64,000 bases of DNA from Myxococcales bacterium (GCA_023898405.1 CP060221.1:372001-436000); one strand, 5' to 3'; counted from the first letter of the stretch, positions 55,417-64,000 are shown. Numbers and translations: made by a program. The notes: generated by a model from the letters alone, not told the origin.

Positions 55417-56733
55417 TTATTGAGGTCTATCATATTTGCCCATAAAAATTATGGCATTGGTAGCCTTGTGAATCATGTAATACATGAAAGGTCTGGTGGC
55501 ATAAAATTCAACAGGAGGCTCAACAACATCTGGTCCACCTATAGAAGTTGTTGCTGGCTCCATAATAATGGCTGTTGCAGCTGCGGCAGTGGTTCCCTTT
55601 TCTGATACCTCAACCACCGCTTCATGAAAAATTTTACTGATATGAAGTTTTTCTTTTGTTTCTATAGCGCTAAAGTCGGCAAGATCTTCATCAAAAGCCT
55701 GCTTCATGCCAATATTTTGCATTATCTGTCCAACTTCTGGCGAAAACCTTTGAGTGAATTTGGGCAGTTTAAAATCTACTTTGGTACTCACAAGGCTGTT
55801 CGTCATCTGAGCAAAATCATCATTAGTCATTTTTTTGGCAAAAACATCTTCATGCCCTTGTTTTGGCAAAACAAAGACCATTGAAAATTCTTTTCCTTCG
55901 TAGTTTGCTTGAACAACTTGCTTTTCTTCATCTTCAGCATAATCGAAATATGCCACTTGATTCATGTAGTCTGTGCTAATTTCTTCGCTGTTGTGAGCAA
56001 AAAATTGGGCATTACTTGTATTGTGCTCTTCGAATTGATTTTCCCATTTACCGGTAAAATAAATGGCATTGGTCAAAACCATTTTGCTTGCGCTATCGAG
56101 GGGAGCTTTGAGCAGTTTATCAATCTTGCCATTGGTCTGTTGGGCAATGCTTTTATTGATGATGTCGGTAGAACGCTGAGGCTCATTTTTAAAATCAAGA
56201 CTGATGGATTTTATGCTAAAGGCTGATTTAAGTTTATTTTGGAAACCTTCAAGCACCTCAAAACCTTGCGCTAACCATGTGGCATTGGCGATAGTGAGTT
56301 TTACATTTTCAAAATTTTTATGCGTCAACAATGCGCTAAAATTTCCATATCCACTAAACACCGCTGCATCATCTGCACCATAGCCCAATGTTTCTTGCAT
56401 TTCTTTTTTGGTTTCACCACCAGCACCGGCATAGGCCATTGCCACAGCCATGGATATACTCATGGGTGAATAGCTTATGTTTTCTTTATCTTTGAGCTGA
56501 TCGTAGATATTAAATGCTAAAGCATTTATCTGAGCTGTAGGCGCATTTTTTACAATGTCTTTTTCTTGAGTCAAAATAGTGGAATAATCTCTTTCAAGCG
56601 TTGGATTGAAAGCCGAAATATCATCCACATTATCTGTTATTCCTTCGTTGAGCTGAAGGCCCTTTTCCATAAAGCCACAACTAAAACTCATGAGCAGTGT
56701 GAGGGTTAGGCTACTCCCCATAAAAATCTTCAT
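55417..56733 (-). CDS. Exported serpin (probably inhibitory)
   Basis: A 438-residue serine protease inhibitor with an export signal (MKIFMGSSLTLTLLMSFSC), perhaps a lipoprotein although the lipobox is imperfect. The serpin core is complete: NAIYFTGKWENQFEEHNT, FSMVFVLPKQG, KFTQRFSPEVGQIMQNIGMKQAFDEDLADFSAI and the end RPFMYYMIHKATNAIIFMGKYDRP. The reactive-loop hinge EKGTTAAAATA has the small residues needed for insertion, which marks inhibitory serpins. Counting from the hinge puts P1 near Ala in MEPATTS, which would suit elastase-like proteases. AAGGATAAAG precedes the ATG. It is divergent from photolyase. Confidence 0.94.
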   Translation of the reverse strand: MKIFMGSSLTLTLLMSFSCGFMEKGLQLNEGITDNVDDISAFNPTLERDYSTILTQEKDIVKNAPTAQINALAFNIYDQLKDKENISYSPMSISMAVAMAYAGAGGETKKEMQETLGYGADDAAVFSGYGNFSALLTHKNFENVKLTIANATWLAQGFEVLEGFQNKLKSAFSIKSISLDFKNEPQRSTDIINKSIAQQTNGKIDKLLKAPLDSASKMVLTNAIYFTGKWENQFEEHNTSNAQFFAHNSEEISTDYMNQVAYFDYAEDEEKQVVQANYEGKEFSMVFVLPKQGHEDVFAKKMTNDDFAQMTNSLVSTKVDFKLPKFTQRFSPEVGQIMQNIGMKQAFDEDLADFSAIETKEKLHISKIFHEAVVEVSEKGTTAAAATAIIMEPATTSIGGPDVVEPPVEFYATRPFMYYMIHKATNAIIFMGKYDRPQ

Positions 56734-56876
56734 ACGCTTTATCCTTAAAAAGCCTAGAAATTTTATCTAGTTTTAAAAATTTCCAGGCTCATGTTTATAT
56801 TTTAAGGATTAGTTGAAATTCAAATTCAATCGTTTGCTTTTTGCGGCGCTTAGCATAATTTTGGAACTACAATATT

Positions 56877-56968
56877 AATCCCAGAAATTCACTAAGCTTT
56901 TAATTTCTGAACGCCCGCAGCAAAGTGAGAACGAGGAAGAAATTAAAGGTCAATTAATTTCTGGGATT
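56877..56968. repeat. Dispersed palindromic repeat, copy A (92 bp)
   Basis: Ends in a perfect 13-bp inverted repeat, AATCCCAGAAATT (56877-56889) and AATTTCTGGGATT (56956-56968). An inner pair TTTAATTTCT/AGAAATTAAA encloses a GC-richer core (GAACGCCCGCAGCAAAG...). It shares about 49 bp of core with copy B at 59281-59405. It sits between the divergent serpin and photolyase genes. Confidence 0.85.
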
Positions 56969-56992
56969 GGTAAAATTACTTCAGGAAAACTT

Positions 56993-58405
56993 ATGAGCTC
57001 TCTTGTTCTCTACGCCAACGATATTCGCATTAAAGATCATCAAGCTTTAACAAACGCTCTCAAACATAATGCAAACACTCACGCATGCTTCATCTTTTTT
57101 GAGCCGAGCTTCAAAAAATACGGTGGCAGGCGCAATCAATTTTTTATGGACTCACTGCAGTTATTAGAAAAAAACTTGGCTCACTTAGGTATTCCTTTTC
57201 ATATTTTAGAAGCGAGAAATACTAAAGAAGCCGAACAAGCTTTTGAGCAATTGCTGAAAAATAAAAAAATTTCATCATTGTTTTTTCATGAACCAATCGA
57301 TGATGATGATAAAAAATTATTTAAAACTCTTATAAAAAATCGTGAACACGAAAGTTTCATCGATCAAACTTTGTTTCGCCCTGGGCAAGTATTAAATAAC
57401 TCCCACGAACCCTTCAAAGTATTTACTCCCTTTTGCCGCAAATTTTCTGAACTTCTTGCACACAATAAAAATCTTTTACACCATCTTAATGCCCCAAAGA
57501 AAAATATATCTCGCCATGCCAAAGATATTCGCCCTCCATCATGGCTTGAGCTTCAAAGTTACGATAAAGCTATGTTTCCCCCGGGCGAAAAAACAGGCCT
57601 GGAGCGACTAAAGAATTTTATTTCGCACGATATCAATAACTATGCTCAGCTGCGCGATTATTTTGGCGAGCATCAAACCAGCCGTTTGTCTCCTTATTTA
57701 TGTGTGGGTCTTTTATCACAGCGGATGGTTTTGAGCGAACTATTCACTACCCACCCTCGATTGCTTCACAGCGCACATTCTGGGGCTCATATTTTTTTCA
57801 CCGAGATCGTGTGGCGAGAGTTTTACCGACATTTGTGGAATTTTTTTCCTGATTTTTCTCAGGGAGAGCCCTTTCGCAAAGAGAGTAAAAACATTCAGTG
57901 GCGTCACAGCAGCAAAGATCTTTTGGCTTGGCAACAAGGTACTACGGGCATTCCGATTGTCGATGCAGCTATGCGTGCTTTTAATCAAACCGGCTTTATG
58001 CACAATCGCTTGCGCATGATCACTGCTTCTTTTTTGAGCAAGAATTTATTGATCGATTGGCATGAAGGCGAGCGTTATTTTATGCGCAATCTTATCGATG
58101 CAGATGTACCATCTAACAATGGCGGCTGGCAGTGGTCGGCTTCGGTCGGAGTTGATCCTCAACCTTATTTTCGAATTTTTAATCCTGTTTTGCAAAGCCA
58201 GCGCTACGATCCTTCGGGCAATTTTATCAGAAAATTTGTTCCTGAATTAAGTCAGCTTGAGGACAAATCTATTCATGCACCATTTAGCAAAATGTCTGAT
58301 GCTCAACTCCAGCAACTTAACTACTGTGTTCCGATCTGTGATTTAAGCTCTTCTCGTGCTATTGCGATCGAGGCATTTAAATCAGCATTTAAAAAGTTGA
58401 ATTAA
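56993..58405 (+). CDS. phrB: Deoxyribodipyrimidine photolyase (class I CPD type)
   Basis: A 470-residue light-driven DNA repair enzyme that splits cyclobutane pyrimidine dimers using FADH. The N-terminal antenna domain is about residues 1-130. The FAD domain shows SRLSPYLCVGLLSQR, WREFYRHLW, TGIPIVDAAMRAFNQTG, MHNRLRMITASFLSKNLLIDW and DVPSNNGGWQWSASVG, all class I features. AGGAAA precedes ATG 56993. Which antenna pigment it uses is not clear. Confidence 0.96.
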   Translation: MSSLVLYANDIRIKDHQALTNALKHNANTHACFIFFEPSFKKYGGRRNQFFMDSLQLLEKNLAHLGIPFHILEARNTKEAEQAFEQLLKNKKISSLFFHEPIDDDDKKLFKTLIKNREHESFIDQTLFRPGQVLNNSHEPFKVFTPFCRKFSELLAHNKNLLHHLNAPKKNISRHAKDIRPPSWLELQSYDKAMFPPGEKTGLERLKNFISHDINNYAQLRDYFGEHQTSRLSPYLCVGLLSQRMVLSELFTTHPRLLHSAHSGAHIFFTEIVWREFYRHLWNFFPDFSQGEPFRKESKNIQWRHSSKDLLAWQQGTTGIPIVDAAMRAFNQTGFMHNRLRMITASFLSKNLLIDWHEGERYFMRNLIDADVPSNNGGWQWSASVGVDPQPYFRIFNPVLQSQRYDPSGNFIRKFVPELSQLEDKSIHAPFSKMSDAQLQQLNYCVPICDLSSSRAIAIEAFKSAFKKLN

Positions 58406-58471
58406 AAAACTAAAAACTGGTTTTATTTTGTACGATTAATTTTTTGACACAATAAAAAATATGACCAGTAT

Positions 58472-58492
58472 AGATTTTCTGGACACGGCCTC
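58472..58492. repeat. Possible IS terminal-repeat remnant
   Basis: The complement begins GAGGCCGTGTCCAGAAAA and is similar to 33420-33437. It ends CCTC followed by TAA, like the IS5-type ends in this window. No matching second end is nearby. Confidence 0.35.
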
Positions 58493-58587
58493 TAAATTCT
58501 ATCCCTGCTTTACTATCACTACAGCGAAGATAAGGCTATCAAAAACAAAGCTCATGTAAGAAGATATATTTCGTTCAGAGGGCAAAA

Positions 58588-59292
58588 ATGAAAATTGGAA
58601 TTATTGGAGGAGCTGGCCCTGAGGCAAGTGCCTTTTTTGTTAAGCAGTTGGTTAATATTTGGCAAAAAAAATTTCATGCAGTAAATGATTGGGAATTTCC
58701 TGAAATTATTTTGCATAGTGTACCTTTTGAAGACATGCTAGGCTCTTCCTTCAATGAAGATAAAGTCAAAAACCAAGTTCATAGGTCGCTAAGTTTTTTA
58801 CGCGGGCAAAAATGCGATTCTATCGTCATTGCATGTCAGACGCTTCATCATTTTGTCGATGATAATTTTTTTGGCGATGATACTATTCATTTACTAAAAC
58901 TACTAGCGAAGTGTTGTACTGAAATGAGCTTACAGGTTAGCACAGAGCCTATCTCTATTTTGGCTAGCATTACCAGTGCTACAGAAAAAATTCACGTGCC
59001 ATATTTTTCAAAAAATACCATTATAAATTATCCACAGCCTGAGCTATCACAGAAATTTATTATGGAAATTCTCGCGGGAAATACAGATAGGATTAGTCTA
59101 GATCAAGTACTGAATCGTATTGGCATAAAAAAAGGTACCGTCATACTAGGGTGCACTGAATTTTCTTTGTTAAAACGCTCAGATACCAAGCAGCATTGTT
59201 TTCCTGGAAAAATATTGGACCCTTTATACTTAGCTGCAGAGCAACTTGCGCAAAAATTTAGCAAAACCCATATACCAAAAGCCAGCACCTAA
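58588..59292 (+). CDS. Asp/Glu racemase-family protein
   Basis: A 234-residue cofactor-independent racemase. The two catalytic cysteines are in IVIACQTLHHF and ILGCTEFSLL, and IGIIGGAGPEASA is the family N-terminus. It probably interconverts L- and D-aspartate or a related amino acid; D-glutamate for peptidoglycan cannot be excluded, though glutamate racemase usually has other motifs. The stop codon lies inside palindromic repeat copy B. Confidence 0.87.
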   Translation: MKIGIIGGAGPEASAFFVKQLVNIWQKKFHAVNDWEFPEIILHSVPFEDMLGSSFNEDKVKNQVHRSLSFLRGQKCDSIVIACQTLHHFVDDNFFGDDTIHLLKLLAKCCTEMSLQVSTEPISILASITSATEKIHVPYFSKNTIINYPQPELSQKFIMEILAGNTDRISLDQVLNRIGIKKGTVILGCTEFSLLKRSDTKQHCFPGKILDPLYLAAEQLAQKFSKTHIPKAST

Positions 59293-59405
59293 TACCAGTC
59301 CCAGAAATTAAGCAAGCATTTAATTTCTGAACGATCGCAGCAAAGCGAGGACTAGGAAGAAATTAAATGCTCGGTTAATGTCGGAGCTTAGTATTAGGTG
59401 TTGGC
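59281..59405. repeat. Dispersed palindromic repeat, copy B (about 125 bp)
   Basis: Outer arms GCCAGCACCTAATAC (59281-59295) and GTATTAGGTGTTGGC (59391-59405) match at 14 of 15 positions. Inner arms AGCATTTAATTTCT (59315-59328) and AGAAATTAAATGCT (59358-59371) match perfectly. The core is shared with copy A. It lies between the convergent racemase and recA genes and overlaps the racemase stop, so it could fold into a bidirectional terminator. Confidence 0.85.
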
Positions 59406-59425
59406 TTCTTTTATTAAAATTTATT

Positions 59426-59467
59426 AATTTTGAGCTCGTTGCTCTTTACACAAAGAAGCTCAAAATT
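59426..59467 (-). terminator. Possible recA terminator
   Basis: AATTTTGAGCT (59426-59436) and AGCTCAAAATT (59457-59467) form an 11-bp stem with a 20-nt loop just after the recA stop. The following minus-strand sequence is AT-rich but lacks a continuous T-run. Confidence 0.5.
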
Positions 59468-59475
59468 ATTTTAGG

Positions 59476-60561
59476 CTAAGCTGTAGCTTCAAGCACAGGC
59501 TTTGTATGGCTTTTACCATTAACTGAAGGTCCTTGCGCCAAGGGCAAACTGTAGTGAGCACGAATTTTATTTTCGATCTCCAAAGCTATTTCCGGATGCT
59601 CACGCAAAAACTGCCCCACATTTTCCCGACCTTGTCCCATTTTTTCTTTGCCGTAACTAAACCAAGAGCCACTTTTCTCAACTGCTGCACATTGCACACC
59701 CAAATCAATGAGCTCACCATGCTTAACAATTCCTTGACCATAAATGATGTCAAACTCAATTTCTTTAAATGGTGGCGCTAATTTATTTTTCACCACTTTA
59801 ACCCGAGTGCGATTGCCTACTACTTCTTCCCCCTGCTTAATAGCGCCAATTCTTCTTATATCTAAACGCATTGATGCATAAAACTTCAAGGCATTACCAC
59901 CGGTGGTTGTTTCTGGATTGCCAAACATTACTCCAATTTTCATACGCAATTGATTAATAAAAATAACACTTGTCTTCGAGCGAGAAATGCTTCCAGTCAG
60001 TTTCCTAAGTGCCTGACTCATCAATCGTGCTTGCAAACCCATATGGGAATCACCCATCTCACCTTCGATTTCAGCCTTTGGCACCAAAGCTGCTACAGAG
60101 TCCACAATCACCAGATCAAGAGCACCTGAGCGCACAAGCATATCGGTTATTTCCAATGCTTGTTCACCAGTGTCAGGTTGAGAAATTAATAGATCGTCTG
60201 TTTTTACTCCCAGCTTTCGTGCATATCCAACATCGAGAGCGTGCTCAGCATCTACGAACGCTGCAACACCACCGCGTTTTTGTACCTCGGCGATTGCATG
60301 CAAGGTCAGCGTGGTTTTACCACTTGACTCCGGTCCATAAATTTCAATTATCCGCCCACGAGGAAACCCACCTATGCCGAGGGCCACGTCAATTCCCAAC
60401 GAACCGGTAGAAGTTACGTCGAGATCTTTAGTCATTGCTTCATCATTACCTAAACGCATGATGGAGCCTTTACCAAATTGTTTTTCAATATTTTGAACAG
60501 CAAGATCCAAACTCTTTAATTTTTCACTTCGTGTTCGGTCTGCTCCTATTTCCATTTTCAT
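59476..60561 (-). CDS. recA: Recombinase RecA
   Basis: RecA forms filaments on single-stranded DNA, drives strand exchange and triggers the SOS response. The 361-residue protein has Walker A GPESSGKTT, LVIVDSVAALVPKAEIEGEMGD (with loop L1 following) and NQLRMKIGVMFGNPETTTGGNALKFY (loop L2). ATG 60561 follows AAGGAGAG; an open frame upstream to 60702 has no support. I see no recognisable LexA box upstream. It lies downstream of the S41 protease, separated by a terminator. Confidence 0.98.
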   Translation of the reverse strand: MKMEIGADRTRSEKLKSLDLAVQNIEKQFGKGSIMRLGNDEAMTKDLDVTSTGSLGIDVALGIGGFPRGRIIEIYGPESSGKTTLTLHAIAEVQKRGGVAAFVDAEHALDVGYARKLGVKTDDLLISQPDTGEQALEITDMLVRSGALDLVIVDSVAALVPKAEIEGEMGDSHMGLQARLMSQALRKLTGSISRSKTSVIFINQLRMKIGVMFGNPETTTGGNALKFYASMRLDIRRIGAIKQGEEVVGNRTRVKVVKNKLAPPFKEIEFDIIYGQGIVKHGELIDLGVQCAAVEKSGSWFSYGKEKMGQGRENVGQFLREHPEIALEIENKIRAHYSLPLAQGPSVNGKSHTKPVLEATA

Positions 60562-60654
60562 TCTTCTCTCCTTAAGCTTTGCGCATTTATACATACGATC
60601 ATCTTGTAAGTTAGAAAAGAGAATAAACAAATAAAATTTTTTTTCCCATAAAAA

Positions 60655-60672
60655 AAGCGGCACATGCCGCTT
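60655..60672 (-). terminator. Rho-independent terminator of the S41 protease gene
   Basis: On the minus strand AAGCGGCA pairs with TGCCGCTT and is followed by TTTTTTT. It lies 22 bp after the protease stop and before recA, so recA needs its own promoter in the next 90 bp. Confidence 0.85.
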
Positions 60673-60694
60673 GCAACAAAAACAGCAATTTTTC

Positions 60695-63600
60695 TTACTC
60701 AACGGTCACCGGCTTCTTCGTTGAAGTTTCAGCTGTTGATAATTTGGGAGGCATAGCTAGTACTCGCCCCATATCGTCATAAAAAACCGTAATATTTTCA
60801 CGTTGCCCATAAATAGCGTCTTCGCGCGCAATAATGCTAATAATATTGACTCCAGGTTTTAACACCACTTCATGAGAAATTTTTTCTTCGGTCTGAGATT
60901 TTTTCATAGATTTGTACATGACCTTTCGCATATTGACATATAAAAGCACTTCAGAAACTTTGCTGGCATTAGAAATATCTGCGACAACCTGCCCCTTAGC
61001 TTTGGTTGTCCATCCGTCACCATTAGCAAATTTAAGTTGCACCTTGGCAGGAACTCTCTCAAAGTTCAGACTATAGTGAGAACTCTTGTTATTTTTTATA
61101 TTTTTATCTTTACCATTATTTGGCTTCACATCTGATTTCTTGATGAATCCTGATAAATTATCTTTGACTTTCACTAAGTAATAATTATCGTTCTCTCCAA
61201 TGGCATCGAGCATCACTCCCTCTTTTAAAGTTGCAAGCATTTGAGAACTTTCATTTGCTTCTTCCCTCAACTGTGCTGACTTACTCGAAACAAGTAAGGA
61301 AGATTTTTTCATAACAATTTTTGCTTTGTGATTTTTGCCCAGCTTTAATGAAACTTTATCTCGCCAAATGTCATGCATTTGTCCGTCAAAAATCTGCAGT
61401 TCAAAATCTGCCACTTCACTTGGCTCTTTCACTCTAAACGAAAACCGAGCACTGCCTTCTTGATTAGGTGTAAGAGGATCAAGCTGAGCGCGTCCAGTTT
61501 TTAAAAATATTTTGGAACCAGATTCATTTTTTAAAACAACAATGGGTTCTTCAGCTTTGGCTTCTCCAATATTTTTGAGCCATACTACCAGTTCAACTTC
61601 ATCTTTATTTTGATTTTTGCTGTCGTCTACAAAAACCATATGGGAAAAGCGCGGACGCTCAAGACCTGAAATTGATAGAGGTATATTGAGCTGAGATAAT
61701 TTCTGCTGAGCGACATCTCTTAGCTCCAAAGTGAGTAGATCTTTGCGGCTAATAACGTCTTTGGGAATTTCAAGTTCAATACTTCTCTCAACTTCTTGAT
61801 TAGGTAAAAGCTTCCCAAATATAAATTCGCGTTGATCAAATAAGGGAGTTTTTGAATGAGTAATAGCATGTACTTGATAAGCCGGTTTATCAGAAACATT
61901 TTTAATTTTGACAGACAATTTTAATTTTTCTCCAGCCTTTGCTCCTGAATTGGAACTAACAGTAGCTTTAAGCGCTTCTGGCGAGCTTAGTTTTGCTCCT
62001 TCCGACCAATCAATTTTAAATTTCTTGAGTGCATCAACAATCTTTTTTTTCTCTTGGCTTTCCAAATTCACTTTTACTTTATCTGCCTCGGCCAGTAAAT
62101 CGCTGCGCTTCGAACTCTTAGCTGCCTTAAGAAACTCTTGACCTACGATAATGGGAAATTCTTTCTTTAACTTTTCTAAGTTGAGTTTGCCATATTCGAT
62201 CTCTTCCTCAGCAGGAGGAGCCAGAAAACTTAAGTCCATAAGATATTTATCTTCTTCTTTTTTATTGGCCAAAAGATGAGCATCAAGATCGATCTCACGC
62301 ATTGCAGTATTTTGAAAAAGGCTCAGCTCTTTTGAATCGCTTGCGTTAACAGGAGAAATTTTTATATCAGGCATCACGCCATAGGTTTGAATAACTATAT
62401 CTTGGGGGCCGTGGTATTCAGCTACCGTCAATTTTAATGCCGCGGGCTCAATGGGCTTGTCTTTTTCTTTCTTTTCTTCTCTAAGACTTGGAAAATCGAA
62501 CAACATCTGCACCGAACCCTTGCCAAAGGTGGCGGAATCACCAATCACAATTGCTCTTCCACCTGCTGGATTATCGGCTGTTACACCACCATACTTAAGA
62601 GCAGCACTAACAATTTCTGATGCGCTAGCAGAACCGCCATTGATCAAGACTGCCAACTTAAGATCTTTATCAATTTGACCAGGCGTAGCCATTTCTACTT
62701 GTCTAGACTCTTTTTGCGCCCCTTGAGTTGAAACCACTTCACCATTGCTTAAAAATAAATCTGAAATAGCTACAGCTTCACGTAAAAGACCGCCCGGGTT
62801 ATCACGTAAATCAATAATGAGCCCCTTCATCTTATTATGGCTTTTGGTTTTCATTTTTAAAATGGCATTTTTCACATCTTTCGCGGTATTTCCCTGAAAG
62901 GCTTTGATACGAAGGTAGCCCGTCTGCTCATCAAGCAATGCAAAAGAAACCGAATCGACTTTAATTATGTCACGCATAATTTCGAAGGTTTTTTCTTCTG
63001 CAACATTAGGACGCTGCACTCTGATGCTCACCTTTGTTTTTGGAGCTCCTCGCAGTCTAGTAACCGCATCTTCGAGCGACATGTTTATGGCAGACTCCTC
63101 ATTGATTCTCACAATTTTATCTTTTGCTTTAAGCCCAGCAATCGCAGCAGGAGTACCGTCTATCGCGCTAATGACAGTAAGTGCCCCATCGCGTATCGAA
63201 AGAAATATTCCTATACCGCCAAATTCACCTTTCGTGGTTAGAGTTAAATCACGAGCGTATTTGGGCTCAAGGAAAACTGAGTGAGGATCAAGAGTCCCCA
63301 ACATTGCGTTGATAACGGCATATTCAACTTTCTCCCAATTGATAGGCTCTTCTTTTGATTTTGATTTTATGGCTAAACCTTGCTTTTTCGCTTCGAGCTC
63401 AACAAATTTAAAAATGTCGCGCAAAATAAAAACCATACCCCAAACGGATTTTAGAGGCTTATAGCTAAAAACTTTTTTCGTGCCACCAAGATCAATTATT
63501 ATTTTTTCTTGGACTTCAGAAGCAGACTGCCCATCACTAGAAGGCGATAAGCGTGAAGTTGAGTCTTTATCTTTTTTACTTACTTCTACTTCTTTTTTGG

Positions 63601-63964
63601 AAGCTTCCGGCCCGCTGCTCGAAGATGAAGAGCTTGAAGATGAAGAAGAGTCTTTATCTTGTTTGCTTTCCTCTAATTCTTTTTCAAGAGATTTTGGAAG
63701 TGTCACCACTAATCGAGCGATACTTGATTCAAGGGATTCGAGCGATGCAGCAAGCATTGCTCCTGGTTTAATTTTAGTAGGCACACCATATTGAGCGCCT
63801 AAATAAAGCACCACGCGAGGTAAATTTTCAAAAAGCGCCTCTTCCCCTCCTAGCGCTTCTTCTTTGGTCCAGGATAATTCTGGCGCAACAAACAGCATTG
63901 CAAGAACTATGCAGATGATTTTATTTGTTAACTTCATTTTTAATCTAATTTTTCTACTGAACAT
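60695..63964 (-). CDS. S41-family PDZ protease with CARDB-like and SH3 regions
   Basis: A 1089-residue exported C-terminal-processing-type protease. After a signal peptide and a serine-rich stretch (a run of 12 Ser near residue 110) comes a PDZ domain (GEFGGIGIFLSIRDGALTV, about 245-330), then the S41 core with the nucleophile Ser in GGSASASEIV and the Lys in FGKGSVQ. The C-terminal half has CARDB-like strands (AGEKLKLSVKIKNVSDKPAYQ; VELVVWLKNIGEAKAEEPIV) and an SH3-like domain (QMLATLKEGVMLDAIGENDNYYLVKVKD). This architecture matches long S41 proteases of Myxococcota as I recall. ATG 63964 follows AAGG; ATG 63937 is possible. Confidence 0.92.
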   Translation of the reverse strand: MFSRKIRLKMKLTNKIICIVLAMLFVAPELSWTKEEALGGEEALFENLPRVVLYLGAQYGVPTKIKPGAMLAASLESLESSIARLVVTLPKSLEKELEESKQDKDSSSSSSSSSSSSGPEASKKEVEVSKKDKDSTSRLSPSSDGQSASEVQEKIIIDLGGTKKVFSYKPLKSVWGMVFILRDIFKFVELEAKKQGLAIKSKSKEEPINWEKVEYAVINAMLGTLDPHSVFLEPKYARDLTLTTKGEFGGIGIFLSIRDGALTVISAIDGTPAAIAGLKAKDKIVRINEESAINMSLEDAVTRLRGAPKTKVSIRVQRPNVAEEKTFEIMRDIIKVDSVSFALLDEQTGYLRIKAFQGNTAKDVKNAILKMKTKSHNKMKGLIIDLRDNPGGLLREAVAISDLFLSNGEVVSTQGAQKESRQVEMATPGQIDKDLKLAVLINGGSASASEIVSAALKYGGVTADNPAGGRAIVIGDSATFGKGSVQMLFDFPSLREEKKEKDKPIEPAALKLTVAEYHGPQDIVIQTYGVMPDIKISPVNASDSKELSLFQNTAMREIDLDAHLLANKKEEDKYLMDLSFLAPPAEEEIEYGKLNLEKLKKEFPIIVGQEFLKAAKSSKRSDLLAEADKVKVNLESQEKKKIVDALKKFKIDWSEGAKLSSPEALKATVSSNSGAKAGEKLKLSVKIKNVSDKPAYQVHAITHSKTPLFDQREFIFGKLLPNQEVERSIELEIPKDVISRKDLLTLELRDVAQQKLSQLNIPLSISGLERPRFSHMVFVDDSKNQNKDEVELVVWLKNIGEAKAEEPIVVLKNESGSKIFLKTGRAQLDPLTPNQEGSARFSFRVKEPSEVADFELQIFDGQMHDIWRDKVSLKLGKNHKAKIVMKKSSLLVSSKSAQLREEANESSQMLATLKEGVMLDAIGENDNYYLVKVKDNLSGFIKKSDVKPNNGKDKNIKNNKSSHYSLNFERVPAKVQLKFANGDGWTTKAKGQVVADISNASKVSEVLLYVNMRKVMYKSMKKSQTEEKISHEVVLKPGVNIISIIAREDAIYGQRENITVFYDDMGRVLAMPPKLSTAETSTKKPVTVE

Positions 63965-64000
63965 GGGACCTTCGTCTCCTAAAACTACTGTGCTCAATAC

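Noticed and set aside
60009..60410. 133-codon plus-strand frame opposite recA
   Set aside because: It lies wholly within recA, has no ribosome site and unlikely composition.
60562..60654. LexA operator upstream of recA
   Set aside because: I looked for CTG-N10-CAG, GTTC-N7-GTTC and GAAC-N4-GTTC patterns and saw none.

Overview
The window is an AT-rich bacterial chromosome segment, Gram-negative by its signal peptides, lipoprotein signals and outer-membrane barrel. Several genes point towards a Myxococcota-like or other former deltaproteobacterial lineage: a very long S41 protease with PDZ, CARDB-like and SH3 parts, a small ribbon-helix-helix protein of a type I associate with that group, a zinc-ribbon/Hanks kinase fusion, and the Bat/MoxR cluster. 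Many insertion sequences, broken genes and exported eukaryote-like proteins (RING-H2 finger, ankyrin repeats, APH-fold kinase, LicD enzyme, serpin) suggest a host-associated bacterium, perhaps living with protists. The taxonomic placement and lifestyle are inferences from memory of protein families, not from a search.

0-9.3 kb: a heterodimeric ABC exporter (minus strand), then a nucleoside salvage set (deoC, pyrimidine phosphorylase, purine phosphorylase), bracketed by two near-identical 905-bp IS5-family elements. 9.3-17.4 kb: a small secreted protein, a 245-bp MITE, a plus-strand run coaD-aspartate aminotransferase-recO-TPR membrane protein-Ser/Thr kinase, and a third IS5 copy (inverted) that splits a flavin amine oxidase gene. 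17.4-26.6 kb: a nested palindromic repeat, rsmD, exonuclease III and mfd, a fatty acid desaturase, glutathione-dependent formaldehyde detoxification (frmA, frmB) and a thioesterase.

26.6-33.7 kb is a block of exported or envelope proteins: a RING-H2 protein, an alpha/beta hydrolase, a cysteine-rich protein, a metal P-type ATPase, a beta-barrel and a LicD-type lipoprotein. 33.7-42.6 kb is one tightly packed minus-strand operon: yhbY, prolyl aminopeptidase, plsC, moxR, DUF58, DUF4381, batA, a batB/batC fusion and batD. fdxA and the ribbon-helix-helix gene converge just after it.

43.6-53 kb is a decaying accessory island: a lipoprotein with two almost identical glutaredoxin domains, two identical IS1595-family elements with perfect 8-bp target duplications, a degenerate IS5 copy, gene remnants, an exported APH-fold kinase, an ankyrin pseudogene and an intact exported ankyrin protein. 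53-64 kb returns to chromosomal genes: thioesterase, radical SAM protein, serpin, photolyase, Asp/Glu racemase, recA and the S41 protease. Two copies of a dispersed palindromic repeat lie in this last part. DNA repair is well represented (recO, exonuclease III, mfd, photolyase, recA).

The most unusual content is the scattered set of exported eukaryote-like proteins, best explained as a host-interaction arsenal. No CRISPR array, tRNA or rRNA gene was recognised.
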